NCBI GenBank assembly: GCA_031323845.1
Contig: JAVIYP010000003.1
Coordinates: 20,578 to 84,577 of the forward strand
Length of the DNA: 64,000 bases
Origin: PUPG01 sp031323845
GTDB taxonomy: Bacteria; Bacteroidota; Bacteroidia; Bacteroidales; UBA7960
Reading direction: 5' to 3'
Part shown: one piece after another, positions 33,806-41,669 of the stretch
Numbering within the stretch: position 1 is the stretch's first letter
Layout of the letters: the number at the start of each line of letters is the position of its first letter
The notes under the pieces: model-generated
Told to the model about the DNA's origin: nothing
Seen by the model: the letters and a program-made list of their open reading frames with translations, nothing else
Databases searched by the model: none
Translations under genes and position numbers: made by a program

Positions 33806-34414
33806 TCAGGAAGCAGGTTCGGGATTTTCCTTATACACACGTTGGTCTTTAAGTGTGTAGCCTTCCTTGCTTTCAGGACATACGGCGCGTCCGTTTTGGT
33901 CGAATTCCAGACGGTGTCCGAACTCGCTCATCCAGCCTATATGTTTTGCCGGATTACCAACTACAAGCGCGTAGGCGGGCACATCCCTGATCACCACGGC
34001 ACCTGCCCCGATAAACGCATACTCCCCGATTTCAATACCGCAAACTATGGTGGCGTTTGCACCAATGCTGGCGCCCCTCCTGACCAGGGTTTTTACGTAC
34101 TGGTCGCGTCGGATAACGGCGCTGCGCGGGTTTACAATGTTGGTGAATACCATCGAAGGCCCCAGGAAAACATCATCCTCACATTCCACACCAGTGTAAA
34201 TGGAAACATTATTCTGGACCTTCACATTGTTTCCAAGTTTCACTCCCGGCGATACCACCACGTTTTGCCCGAAATTGCAGTTTTCTCCAATCTCGCAATC
34301 CGGCATGATGTGCGTGAAGTGCCAGATCTTTGTGCCTGCCCCGATGCTGGAGCCCTCATCAATAACGGCCGTTTTATGATAAGAATATCCTGATTTTTTT
34401 ATGATCTCACTCAT
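33806..34414 (-). CDS. WbpD-like nucleotide-sugar N-acetyltransferase
   Basis: A 202-residue left-handed beta-helix acyltransferase with hexapeptide repeats from about residue 15 to 155. Motifs include GTKIWHFTHIMPDCEIGENC, FTNIVNPRSAVIR and GNPAKHIGWMSE, as in WbpD of Pseudomonas aeruginosa. That enzyme N-acetylates the 3-amino group of UDP-GlcNAc3NA. The gene is 40 bases downstream of the aminotransferase that would make its substrate and 72 bases upstream of the dehydrogenase gene. Confidence 0.9.
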   Translation of the reverse strand: MSEIIKKSGYSYHKTAVIDEGSSIGAGTKIWHFTHIMPDCEIGENCNFGQNVVVSPGVKLGNNVKVQNNVSIYTGVECEDDVFLGPSMVFTNIVNPRSAVIRRDQYVKTLVRRGASIGANATIVCGIEIGEYAFIGAGAVVIRDVPAYALVVGNPAKHIGWMSEFGHRLEFDQNGRAVCPESKEGYTLKDQRVYKENPEPAS

Positions 34415-34453
34415 AGTGTTTTGATGTAAAGGTGTGCCTGATTCGCATATGCA

Positions 34454-35593
34454 TCAGCCCTGTAAGGCTTCTATGCCTTCAAGAACAGATGCGCTGATAT
34501 ACTGAAGCTGTTCCTCGTCCAGTTCGGTATGCATGGGCAGAGAGATCACACATTCGCTTAAGGCTTCTGAAACGGGGAAATCGCCCTTTTTGTAACGCGG
34601 GTCATCATAAGCTTTCTGCATATGCATGGGTACCGGGTAATAAACCATGGCAGGGATCTCTTTCTTTGCAAGAAACTCCTGCAGTCCGAAACGGTCTGTG
34701 TCTTTTAACTTAAGTGTATACTGGTGGAAGACATGCGTTGAAAAGCTGCTTCTGACCGGGGTTGTAATGGATGGATGTCCTGCAAAAGCCTTATCGTAAA
34801 AGTCAGCCGCTTTCAGCCGGGCAGCTGCATAATCGTCCAGCCGCCTGAGCTTGATCCGCAATATGGCCGCCTGAATGCTGTCGAGCCTCGAATTCACACC
34901 AATGGAGTCATGATAATACCGGGTCACCATGCCATGATTCACAATCATTCGCATTTTGCCGGCCAGCTCATCATCGTTGGTGAAGAGTGCTCCCCCATCA
35001 CCGTAACATCCCAGGTTTTTTGAAGGAAAGAAAGAAGTGCATCCTATGTGTCCTATGGTGCCGGCCATTTTCTTTTTCCCATCCCTGAAAAGGTATGCTG
35101 AGCCAATGGCCTGTGCGGTATCTTCAATCACATAAAGATTATGAGTCTCGGCGATGTCCAGCAGGGCTTCCATGTCCACACACTGTCCGAACAGATGTAC
35201 CGGGACAATGGCTTTAGTTTTTGGCGTAATCGCTTTTTTAACGGCTTCGGGATCGATGTTGAAGGTGTCAGGCAGCACGTCCACCAAAACAGGCGTAAGT
35301 CCCAGAAGGGCAATCACTTCAACGGTGGCAACAAAGGTAAACGATGTAGTGATCACTTCATCTCCGGGCTTAAGGTCAAGGGCCATCATAGCCACTTGTA
35401 GCGCATCAGTTCCGTTTGCGCAGGGCACTACATGCCTGACGTTTAAGTAGCGTTCCAGCTCAGCCTGGAATTCTTTGACCTCCGGACCGTTGATAAACTG
35501 AGTGGATTGGATCACATTCAATACTGCTTCGTCGATTTCTCCTTTAATGTTTTCGTATTGACGCTTAAGGTCAACCATTTGAATTTGTCTCAT
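34454..35593 (-). CDS. WbpE-like nucleotide-sugar aminotransferase (DegT/DnrJ family)
   Basis: A 379-residue PLP enzyme that transfers an amino group to a keto-nucleotide sugar. Conserved parts are MVDLKRQYENIK, FINGPEVKEFQ, CANGTDALQVAM and EDTAQAIGSAY. The Schiff-base lysine lies in TSFFPSKNLGCYGDGGA. The order with WbpD-like and dehydrogenase genes argues for the WbpE reaction (3-amination). Start at ATG 35593 (MRQIQMVDLKRQYE) chosen by family comparison; 17 more codons are open upstream. Confidence 0.92.
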   Translation of the reverse strand: MRQIQMVDLKRQYENIKGEIDEAVLNVIQSTQFINGPEVKEFQAELERYLNVRHVVPCANGTDALQVAMMALDLKPGDEVITTSFTFVATVEVIALLGLTPVLVDVLPDTFNIDPEAVKKAITPKTKAIVPVHLFGQCVDMEALLDIAETHNLYVIEDTAQAIGSAYLFRDGKKKMAGTIGHIGCTSFFPSKNLGCYGDGGALFTNDDELAGKMRMIVNHGMVTRYYHDSIGVNSRLDSIQAAILRIKLRRLDDYAAARLKAADFYDKAFAGHPSITTPVRSSFSTHVFHQYTLKLKDTDRFGLQEFLAKKEIPAMVYYPVPMHMQKAYDDPRYKKGDFPVSEALSECVISLPMHTELDEEQLQYISASVLEGIEALQG

Positions 35594-35701
35594 CGGTAAC
35601 TTATGTGTATTTTTTTTGTTTATACTTTTTGATGTGCCGCGCACAGGTCAACCCTGCCGTATTGACTGAATTTTGTGCTTATGTGTCCCGCACATTGGCT
35701 G

Positions 35702-35709
35702 CAAAAATA
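35702..35709 (-). promoter_or_regulatory. -7 box of the nucleotide-sugar operon
   Basis: TATTTTTG on the minus strand, followed by CAGCC, about 110 bases before the aminotransferase ATG. No TTG at optimal distance. Confidence 0.45.
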
Positions 35710-35770
35710 GGGTTTTTTCAATAACTATCCGGCATTTTGGTCGAAAAACAGGCGTCAAACAAACATTATG

Positions 35771-35778
35771 TATCTTTG
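35771..35778 (+). promoter_or_regulatory. -7 box of the Kdo transferase gene
   Basis: TATCTTTG, 15 bases upstream of the ATG at 35794, implying a very short leader. A matching -33 TTG was not found at standard spacing. Confidence 0.55.
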
Positions 35779-35793
35779 ACAGGCGAAAAATAA

Positions 35794-37071
35794 ATGTTTA
35801 TGCGAGGGTTATACCATTTTTTCCTTATCGTCTATTTCTTAGGCATTCATCTGCTCTCCTTATTTTCAAACAAGGCAAGGTTATGGGTGAAAGGACGGCG
35901 GTCGCTGATGCACAGCATGCAGGAAGCTGCCGGAGCTGACAGGCCTGACAGAAAGGTGCGTCATACCCTTTGGTTTCATTGTGCTTCGCTGGGCGAGTTT
36001 GAACAGGGCCGGCCGGTGATCGAGTCGGTAAAGGCCGCATATCCTGAATGCCGCTTGCTGCTTACCTTTTTTTCGCCAAGCGGCTTTGAAGTGAGGAAAA
36101 ATTACCCCGTGGCAGACCATGTCTTTTATTTGCCATTGGATACACCCGGCAATGTACGGCGGTTTCTTGACCTGTGGAAGCCTGATCTGGCTGTTTTTGT
36201 GAAATATGAGTATTGGTTTAATTACCTGGATGCCTTGCACAAGGCCGGCACCCCGGTGTTTGTCATATCCGCTATTTTCCGGCCGGGGCAGTATTTTTTT
36301 CGCACCTGGGGAAGATGGTTCCTGAAGCATTTAAAAACGGTCAGTTGTTTTTTTATCCAGGACGAAGCTTCCGCCGAATTGCTGCGAAAGCAAAACATCA
36401 GGCAGGTTGTTCTCAGCGGCGACACCCGTTTCGACAGGGTGTGGCAGTTGAGCAAAAACCCTGAAAGCCTTCCTGAGGTGGCCGCATTTAAAGGCGACGA
36501 GAAGGTCCTTGTGGCAGGCTCTACATGGCCCGCCGATGAGACCCTGCTCCGGCAGCTGATCAACGATGAGTCACTCAAACTGAAATATATAATTGCACCT
36601 CACGAGGTTCATGAAGACAGGATCAGGCAGCTGGAGCAGCTTGCCCCGGGAAATACGGTGCGCCATTCTCAATGGATTAAGAATCCTGATGCCCGTGCGC
36701 GCCTGATGATCATAGACGGCATAGGCTTCCTGTCGCATGTTTATCAATACGGACATGTTGCCTATATCGGAGGAGGTTTTGGCGACGGGATTCACAACAT
36801 CCTTGAAGCGGCAACGTATGGACTGCCTGTATTCTTCGGGCCGAAATATCAGAAATTTGCTGAAGCCCGCGAATTGCTGAAAAGGGGAGGTGTATACAGC
36901 GTGTCCAATGCTGAAACCATGCGGGATCTGTTAAGGCCGATTATAGAAAAGGAAGATGAATTACGTCGGCACGCTGCCATTTGCCGTGAATTTGTGGAGT
37001 CAGGCCGGGGAGCTGCCAGCATCATTACAACGCATATCACAGAAAAACTTAATCTGTCAGAAAGCAGCTAA
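35794..37071 (+). CDS. waaA: 3-deoxy-D-manno-octulosonic acid (Kdo) transferase
   Basis: A membrane-anchored GT30 glycosyltransferase that adds Kdo to lipid A precursor at the inner face of the cytoplasmic membrane. The 425-residue protein begins with a hydrophobic anchor (LYHFFLIVYFLGIHLLSLF). It has the catalytic-site region WFHCASLGEFEQGRPVIE, VFVKYEYWFNYLD and VAGSTWPADETLL. The nucleotide-sugar site YIGGGFGDGIHNILEAATYG follows. No other lipid A genes are adjacent. It is convergent with the histidine kinase gene, 25 bases apart. Confidence 0.96.
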   Translation: MFMRGLYHFFLIVYFLGIHLLSLFSNKARLWVKGRRSLMHSMQEAAGADRPDRKVRHTLWFHCASLGEFEQGRPVIESVKAAYPECRLLLTFFSPSGFEVRKNYPVADHVFYLPLDTPGNVRRFLDLWKPDLAVFVKYEYWFNYLDALHKAGTPVFVISAIFRPGQYFFRTWGRWFLKHLKTVSCFFIQDEASAELLRKQNIRQVVLSGDTRFDRVWQLSKNPESLPEVAAFKGDEKVLVAGSTWPADETLLRQLINDESLKLKYIIAPHEVHEDRIRQLEQLAPGNTVRHSQWIKNPDARARLMIIDGIGFLSHVYQYGHVAYIGGGFGDGIHNILEAATYGLPVFFGPKYQKFAEARELLKRGGVYSVSNAETMRDLLRPIIEKEDELRRHAAICREFVESGRGAASIITTHITEKLNLSESS

Positions 37072-37096
37072 TTCATTGTGAACTGAAGCAAGGAAA

Positions 37097-39139
37097 TTAT
37101 TCTGCATCAGTTTTGAGCGTAAAGTAAAAAGTGGAACCCTTGCCTTCTTCACTTTCCACCCAGATAGTACCACCATTCCTTTTGACCAGCTCGGCACATA
37201 AGATCAGGCCGAGCCCTGTGCCTTGCTCTTTTTCCGTGCCGGGCCTTTTGTGCTCCTTGTTGATTTCGAAGATCTTGCTTTGCCATACCCTTGGGATACC
37301 CACACCATTATCGCTGATAAACACCTGCAGATATCTGTTTTGAGTCTTTGCGCCTATCTTGATGTTGCCGTTGCGCGGTGTGAATTTTATCGCATTGGAC
37401 AACAGGTTTCGAATAACGGTATACACCATGTTGTTGTCGGCGAACACCATCGAACCCTTTGCAACATCCGCTTCAATGTCAATTTTTTTGTTTGCGGCGC
37501 TTTCCGAAACAGCTTTAACGCCTTCCTCGACCAGTGCTGAAAGGTCAAACAGTTCAGGATTGTAGCTTAGTTTTCCTGTCTGGCTGCGCGACCAATCCAG
37601 GAGGTTCTGCAGCAGCTTATACGTTCCTGAGGAGGCCTCATAAATGTTGGCAACAAACCTTTTCCTCTCTTTTTCACTAAAACTGTCGTAGGTGTTTAAC
37701 AACATCTCACTGAATCCCAGAATGGCATTAAACGGCCCGATGAGGTCATGTGCAATGATGGAAAACAATTTGTCTTTAGCCTCAATGGCTGATTTAAGGT
37801 TATGTTCACTGATTTTCAACATCCCGACGGCTTTTTCCAGTTCTGAATTGAGCCTCCTGATTTCCCTTAACCGGAGCCATACAATGGTCGCAAACAAAAG
37901 AACCAGCGCAGCAAACAGGACAATCATAGTGGTGGTAAATCTGTTTCTTCTGATGGTGAGTTCTTTTAACTCATTATCCATTCTTAACATTATATTCTCC
38001 CGGTAAGTGACCTCTGTTTTCCGTTGCGTTTCCAGGTTGCTTATCAGTTGTTGGAGATCGTTGGTATAAATTTCTTCTCTCAGCACAGCAGCTCTTACTG
38101 CATGTTGGTATGCCTTTTCGTAACGGCCCAGTTCAGCATAAAGAAGGGATAACTGGTGCAGGCAGCGCTGAAGAGGTTCTTTAAAACCTTCTTGTTCAAG
38201 AATAGCCAGGGCCTGCAAAAGATGTTTCTCTGACGCTGCATACCTTTTGCTGAGGCGGTGCAGCTCACCCAGGTTAACATTAACGGTAGTCAAACCGAAA
38301 ACATCATTGATCCTGGTCCGGATTTCCAGTGCTTTCAGATAATACTGCTCTGCCTGATCATAATTCCCCCTGGTCATTGATATCATGCCAAGGTTATTGA
38401 ACGTATTGGCCAGAAAGCGGGGTTCTTTATCTTCATCCTTAAACTCAACCGAGAGCAGGAAATAGCGCTCAGCCTGTTCAAAATCATTGAGCTTCTGATA
38501 CACCGTACCTTTGTTGTTATATACAGAAGCCAGGCCCTGTTCATCATCAAGTTCCGTATATATCTTCTTTGCCTCTTCGAGCATGGCCAGGGATTCGTCC
38601 ATCCTGCCGGCCTTTTTTAACAGCACACTGGTGTTGGAAAGGCTGCGGGCCATGCCGGGCATGTCATTTTGTTCCTTCCGGATGTGTAAGGATCTTTTAA
38701 GAAATTCCGTAGCGGTATCAAAATCTCCAATAATCTGGTAAAGGACACCAAGATTGTTCAGCGTCTTGTCGATCTCCAAAGAATCAGCAATCAATTCCTT
38801 TAACTCAAGGCTTTGGGAGATAAGCGTTATAGCGGTGGCAACATCCGATTTTGCATAAAAAGACAAGCCCATATTGTTGAGAATATTGGATTGGGCTGCT
38901 GTGTCTTTTTCTTTGATGGCAATGTCAAGTGCTATTGAATCATAAGCCAGCGATAAATCAAGGTTACTTGCGGAATAATAATCAGAAAGCCGGTTCAGAA
39001 TGTTCAGCTTATCAAGCCCCCTGGCATCATTCAACTCTTTCAACAAACTGTCAATATAGTTGGATTGCGCACCAGTTCCGGCATAACCCAACATCATGAG
39101 CAAGATAAAAGCAACACTTTTTATTGCATTTGACAGCAT
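37097..39139 (-). CDS. Orphan sensor histidine kinase with periplasmic TPR domain
   Basis: A 680-residue protein with a signal peptide (MLSNAIKSVAFILLMMLGYA) and six or more tetratricopeptide repeats between about 80 and 350. A membrane helix at 400-422 and a short coiled coil follow. The kinase core has the HisKA H box IIAHDLIGPFNAILGFS with His464 and an HATPase domain with N box RNLLSNAIKFTP (Asn582), DNGVGIP and GTGLGL. All catalytic motifs are intact. TPRs outside the membrane are typical of Bacteroidetes sensors. No receiver domain or response-regulator gene adjoins it, so its partner is unknown. Confidence 0.93.
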   Translation of the reverse strand: MLSNAIKSVAFILLMMLGYAGTGAQSNYIDSLLKELNDARGLDKLNILNRLSDYYSASNLDLSLAYDSIALDIAIKEKDTAAQSNILNNMGLSFYAKSDVATAITLISQSLELKELIADSLEIDKTLNNLGVLYQIIGDFDTATEFLKRSLHIRKEQNDMPGMARSLSNTSVLLKKAGRMDESLAMLEEAKKIYTELDDEQGLASVYNNKGTVYQKLNDFEQAERYFLLSVEFKDEDKEPRFLANTFNNLGMISMTRGNYDQAEQYYLKALEIRTRINDVFGLTTVNVNLGELHRLSKRYAASEKHLLQALAILEQEGFKEPLQRCLHQLSLLYAELGRYEKAYQHAVRAAVLREEIYTNDLQQLISNLETQRKTEVTYRENIMLRMDNELKELTIRRNRFTTTMIVLFAALVLLFATIVWLRLREIRRLNSELEKAVGMLKISEHNLKSAIEAKDKLFSIIAHDLIGPFNAILGFSEMLLNTYDSFSEKERKRFVANIYEASSGTYKLLQNLLDWSRSQTGKLSYNPELFDLSALVEEGVKAVSESAANKKIDIEADVAKGSMVFADNNMVYTVIRNLLSNAIKFTPRNGNIKIGAKTQNRYLQVFISDNGVGIPRVWQSKIFEINKEHKRPGTEKEQGTGLGLILCAELVKRNGGTIWVESEEGKGSTFYFTLKTDAE

Positions 39140-39180
39140 AAAACTCGACTTATTAAATGAAGAGTATCATCGACGACTCT

Positions 39181-39188
39181 CAAAGGTA
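39181..39188 (-). promoter_or_regulatory. -7 box of the histidine kinase gene
   Basis: TACCTTTG on the minus strand, 41 bases upstream of the ATG at 39139; the -33 region is weak. Confidence 0.5.
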
Positions 39189-39362
39189 ACAATATAAAGA
39201 AAACTATGTTTAACTATTATCCTCATTTTAAGTTAGTGATAAAAAACGGTATTGATGACGGATGACAATTTTCGTTAGTCGGATAATGGTGTTAATAGTC
39301 TCACTGACAGTAATATATTTGGTATTTTTGATTCCAGTGCAGGGAGTGGGCATTATGGAACA

Positions 39363-40082
39363 TCAGGTTAAACCATTACTTTGCAGGTGTGAACTTGTGT
39401 TATTCTGCCTTGCTTCATCATCCGTTTCTTCTCCTTTTTCTTCCTCATCTTCCTCATCTTCCTCGTCGTCCCATGAATACTGATCACGGGGAGGGCCCTG
39501 GTTGCGGTGAAACAGGGCAAGAAGAATGCCCGCCATCATTCCTGTAAAATGACCTTCCCAGGAAATGTTTCGTTTTGGAAAAAAGTCCGGGAAAATTCCC
39601 CACACCATACTGCCATAAAGGAACATAACAAGCAGCGAAAAAGCCAGCAGCCTGGTGTTTCGCTTAATAAGACCAGCCGTAACATGAAATGCCGTAAATC
39701 CATAAACCAACCCGCTGGCTCCAATGTGGATGCTTCCAAACGAACCCAATACCCAAAGCCACAAACCGGATATCAGATAAAGCTGAATAAACACCTGGTG
39801 GCTGATGCGCCGATAATAGTAATACAAAGCCGTGCCCAGAAACAAAAGAGGAACGGAGTTTGCGGCCAGATGCCCCAGGTCCTTGTGCAACAGCGGATAG
39901 GTGAACACCCCGTATATTCTTTGCAGGTTGCGGGGAGCCATGCCATAGCCCGACAAGCTAAAACCGCTGACCTCTTCTACCAGCTTAATGAGCCATAATA
40001 AGAGGACAAACGCAGCAGGCCAGATAAAACTTTTTATCAACAGCTGTTTTTCAAGGCTGGAACCGGTTGGTGCTTTTTGCAT
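39363..40082 (-). CDS. Rhomboid family intramembrane serine protease with acidic tail
   Basis: A 239-residue membrane protease with six helices. The catalytic dyad is Ser123 in GASGLVYG and His178 in WEGHFTG. The HKDLGHLAANSVPLL helix supplies the oxyanion Asn. The C-terminal 35 residues are hydrophilic with a run of Asp and Glu, encoded by a near-repeat of TCTTCC triplets. The start is the ATG at 40082, because further upstream codons overlap the -7 promoter box. Rhomboids cleave transmembrane substrates; none is evident here. Confidence 0.9.
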   Translation of the reverse strand: MQKAPTGSSLEKQLLIKSFIWPAAFVLLLWLIKLVEEVSGFSLSGYGMAPRNLQRIYGVFTYPLLHKDLGHLAANSVPLLFLGTALYYYYRRISHQVFIQLYLISGLWLWVLGSFGSIHIGASGLVYGFTAFHVTAGLIKRNTRLLAFSLLVMFLYGSMVWGIFPDFFPKRNISWEGHFTGMMAGILLALFHRNQGPPRDQYSWDDEEDEEDEEEKGEETDDEARQNNTSSHLQSNGLT

Positions 40083-40100
40083 AGAGACTATGATGATATG

Positions 40101-40130
40101 CAAAAGTAGGCTTTTTATTGTTTACTTCAA
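40101..40130 (-). promoter_or_regulatory. Promoter of the rhomboid gene
   Basis: On the minus strand TTG (40128-40130), 19 bases, TACTTTTG (40101-40108): a textbook Bacteroidetes promoter. It overlaps the first possible start codon and so fixes the ATG at 40082. Confidence 0.8.
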
Positions 40131-40186
40131 ATCAACGGCATTACTGAACCTGATATAAAAAAATGGCGGTTGATCATTATATTTCG

Positions 40187-40194
40187 TACTTTTG
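40187..40194 (+). promoter_or_regulatory. -7 box of the DUF360 membrane gene
   Basis: TACTTTTG followed by CATAT, identical over 13 bases to the divergent rhomboid -7 region. A TTG is present but only 14 bases upstream. Confidence 0.5.
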
Positions 40195-40234
40195 CATATT
40201 ATGCAAACTGGTCTGTTCAGATAAAACCGATGTT

Positions 40235-40585
40235 ATGAACTTTTTGATCAAAACCCTTATTTCAACTTTTGCGGTAGTCATTACATCCTACCTGCTTGGT
40301 GGTGTGCATGTTGATAGTTTTGTGGCTGCTCTTGTCGTAGCTTTTGTGCTGGGTGTGCTTAATATGATTTTGAAACCTGTGCTGATCATCCTTACCATAC
40401 CCGTAACCATTTTGAGTCTTGGGCTTTTTCTTTTGGTTATCAACGCGTTTATTATTCAGCTGGCCGCCTATATCGTGCCGGGTTTTGAAGTAAACACCTT
40501 CTGGTGGGCGCTGTTATTCAGCATTATTCTGTCACTTGTAACCTGGTTCCTCGAGCTTCCTGCCAAAAGCCGAAGAGGCGTCTGA
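40235..40585 (+). CDS. Small membrane protein of the phage holin 4-2 superfamily (DUF360)
   Basis: A 116-residue protein made almost entirely of four hydrophobic helices, with the family pattern ALVVAFVLGVLNMILKPVLI and ILSLGLFLLVINAFIIQLA. The family name comes from distant phage holins, but these chromosomal versions are widespread in bacteria with no phage nearby and no known function. ATG 40235 is chosen; upstream frame codons overlap the promoter. Nothing else around it suggests a prophage. Confidence 0.85.
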   Translation: MNFLIKTLISTFAVVITSYLLGGVHVDSFVAALVVAFVLGVLNMILKPVLIILTIPVTILSLGLFLLVINAFIIQLAAYIVPGFEVNTFWWALLFSIILSLVTWFLELPAKSRRGV

Positions 40586-40702
40586 AACAACCTCAACCCA
40601 ATACGGGTTATTCGTTTTTCAAACAGTGAAAATAATTGATTAAAAAATCGCCGGGAATACACCCCGGGCTTAAGCCTTTTGATAAATAGAACAGAGGTGC
40701 CG

Positions 40703-41281
40703 TTACTCTTTGAGCAAATCCCTGAACAATTGCTCAAACTTTTTCACCTTGGGAGAGATCACCATCTGGCAGTATGCCTGATAAGGATTTCGTGCAAAAT
40801 AGTTCTGATGATAATCGCTGGCCGCGTAAAAGGCATCCAGCGGACTTAACTCGGTAACAATCGGATCATCCCATATTCCTTCTCTGCTCAGTGCGGCAAT
40901 TGCCTGTTCAGCCTTGTTCTTTTGTTCCTCGTTGTGGAAAAAGATGACCGAGCGGTATTGAGGTCCTATATCATTTCCCTGGCGGTTGAGGGTGGTAGGA
41001 TCGTGGACTTTAAAAAAGACTTCCAGAAGTTGTAGATATGATATTGCTGATGGATCATAGGTGATCTGCACCACTTCTGCGTGACCGGTATTCCCGGCCA
41101 CAACCTGTTCATAGGTCGGATGCTCCAGGTGTCCGCCTGCAAAACCTGAAGTAGCACTTTTTACACCGTTTAATCTTGAAAAAACAGCTTCAATACACCA
41201 GAAACAACCGCCCCCGAACGTTGCTACTGTCCATTCGGTCTGATTTTTGTCTGTCATGTTTTTCATTGTTTCATTATACAT
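40703..41281 (-). CDS. msrA: Peptide methionine-S-sulfoxide reductase A
   Basis: Reduces methionine S-sulfoxide in proteins. The nucleophile Cys is in ATFGGGCFWCIEAVF. Substrate-binding residues are in SGFAGGHLEHPTYEQVVAGNTGHAE and VHDPTTLNRQGNDIGPQYRS, and the YHQNYFARNP end is intact. I place the start at ATG 41281 (192 residues). A GTG at 41365 in the same frame would add a hydrophobic stretch that could serve as a signal peptide, so a periplasmic form cannot be excluded. No msrB is fused or adjacent. Confidence 0.93.
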   Translation of the reverse strand: MYNETMKNMTDKNQTEWTVATFGGGCFWCIEAVFSRLNGVKSATSGFAGGHLEHPTYEQVVAGNTGHAEVVQITYDPSAISYLQLLEVFFKVHDPTTLNRQGNDIGPQYRSVIFFHNEEQKNKAEQAIAALSREGIWDDPIVTELSPLDAFYAASDYHQNYFARNPYQAYCQMVISPKVKKFEQLFRDLLKE

Positions 41282-41365
41282 ATGGAATTGACTATTATGC
41301 CCCGTGAACTGCAATCCGGCAATCAGAAAAGCCGTTAAAAAAGCTATATGGTTTATCAAAGTCAC

Positions 41366-41669
41366 AGCAATGCTTTATGTAATGGTTGAGCCGGGTGGCT
41401 GCTCTGATGCGGACCCACAACTAACAGAATACTCTGAGTATGCTCCGCACAGATACCTCTCTTTGTTCCGGTTTTGTTTACCAGATGGTAAACAGTCGAA
41501 CTGCGGAAATTGTTTATGCGGGCTGTTTTGAAGCGTTTGCATGGTACATTGATTTTCAGGTTGATTGATGAGAAATGTATATAAATACGGCATATGATTT
41601 TAACTTTTATTTCAGAATGTTGTAATTTCGCAATGAAAAATGAAAGGAGTTTCACTAATTCATACAACG
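41366..41669. other. Gap between msrA and the phosphofructokinase gene
   Basis: About 300 bases with no gene. The only signal is a near-consensus -7 box TAATTTCG at 41623-41630 upstream of the phosphofructokinase gene. Confidence 0.4.

Noticed and set aside
40235..40585. Prophage remnant suggested by the holin-family name
   Set aside because: No other phage gene, integrase or attachment site is present, and this family is common on chromosomes.
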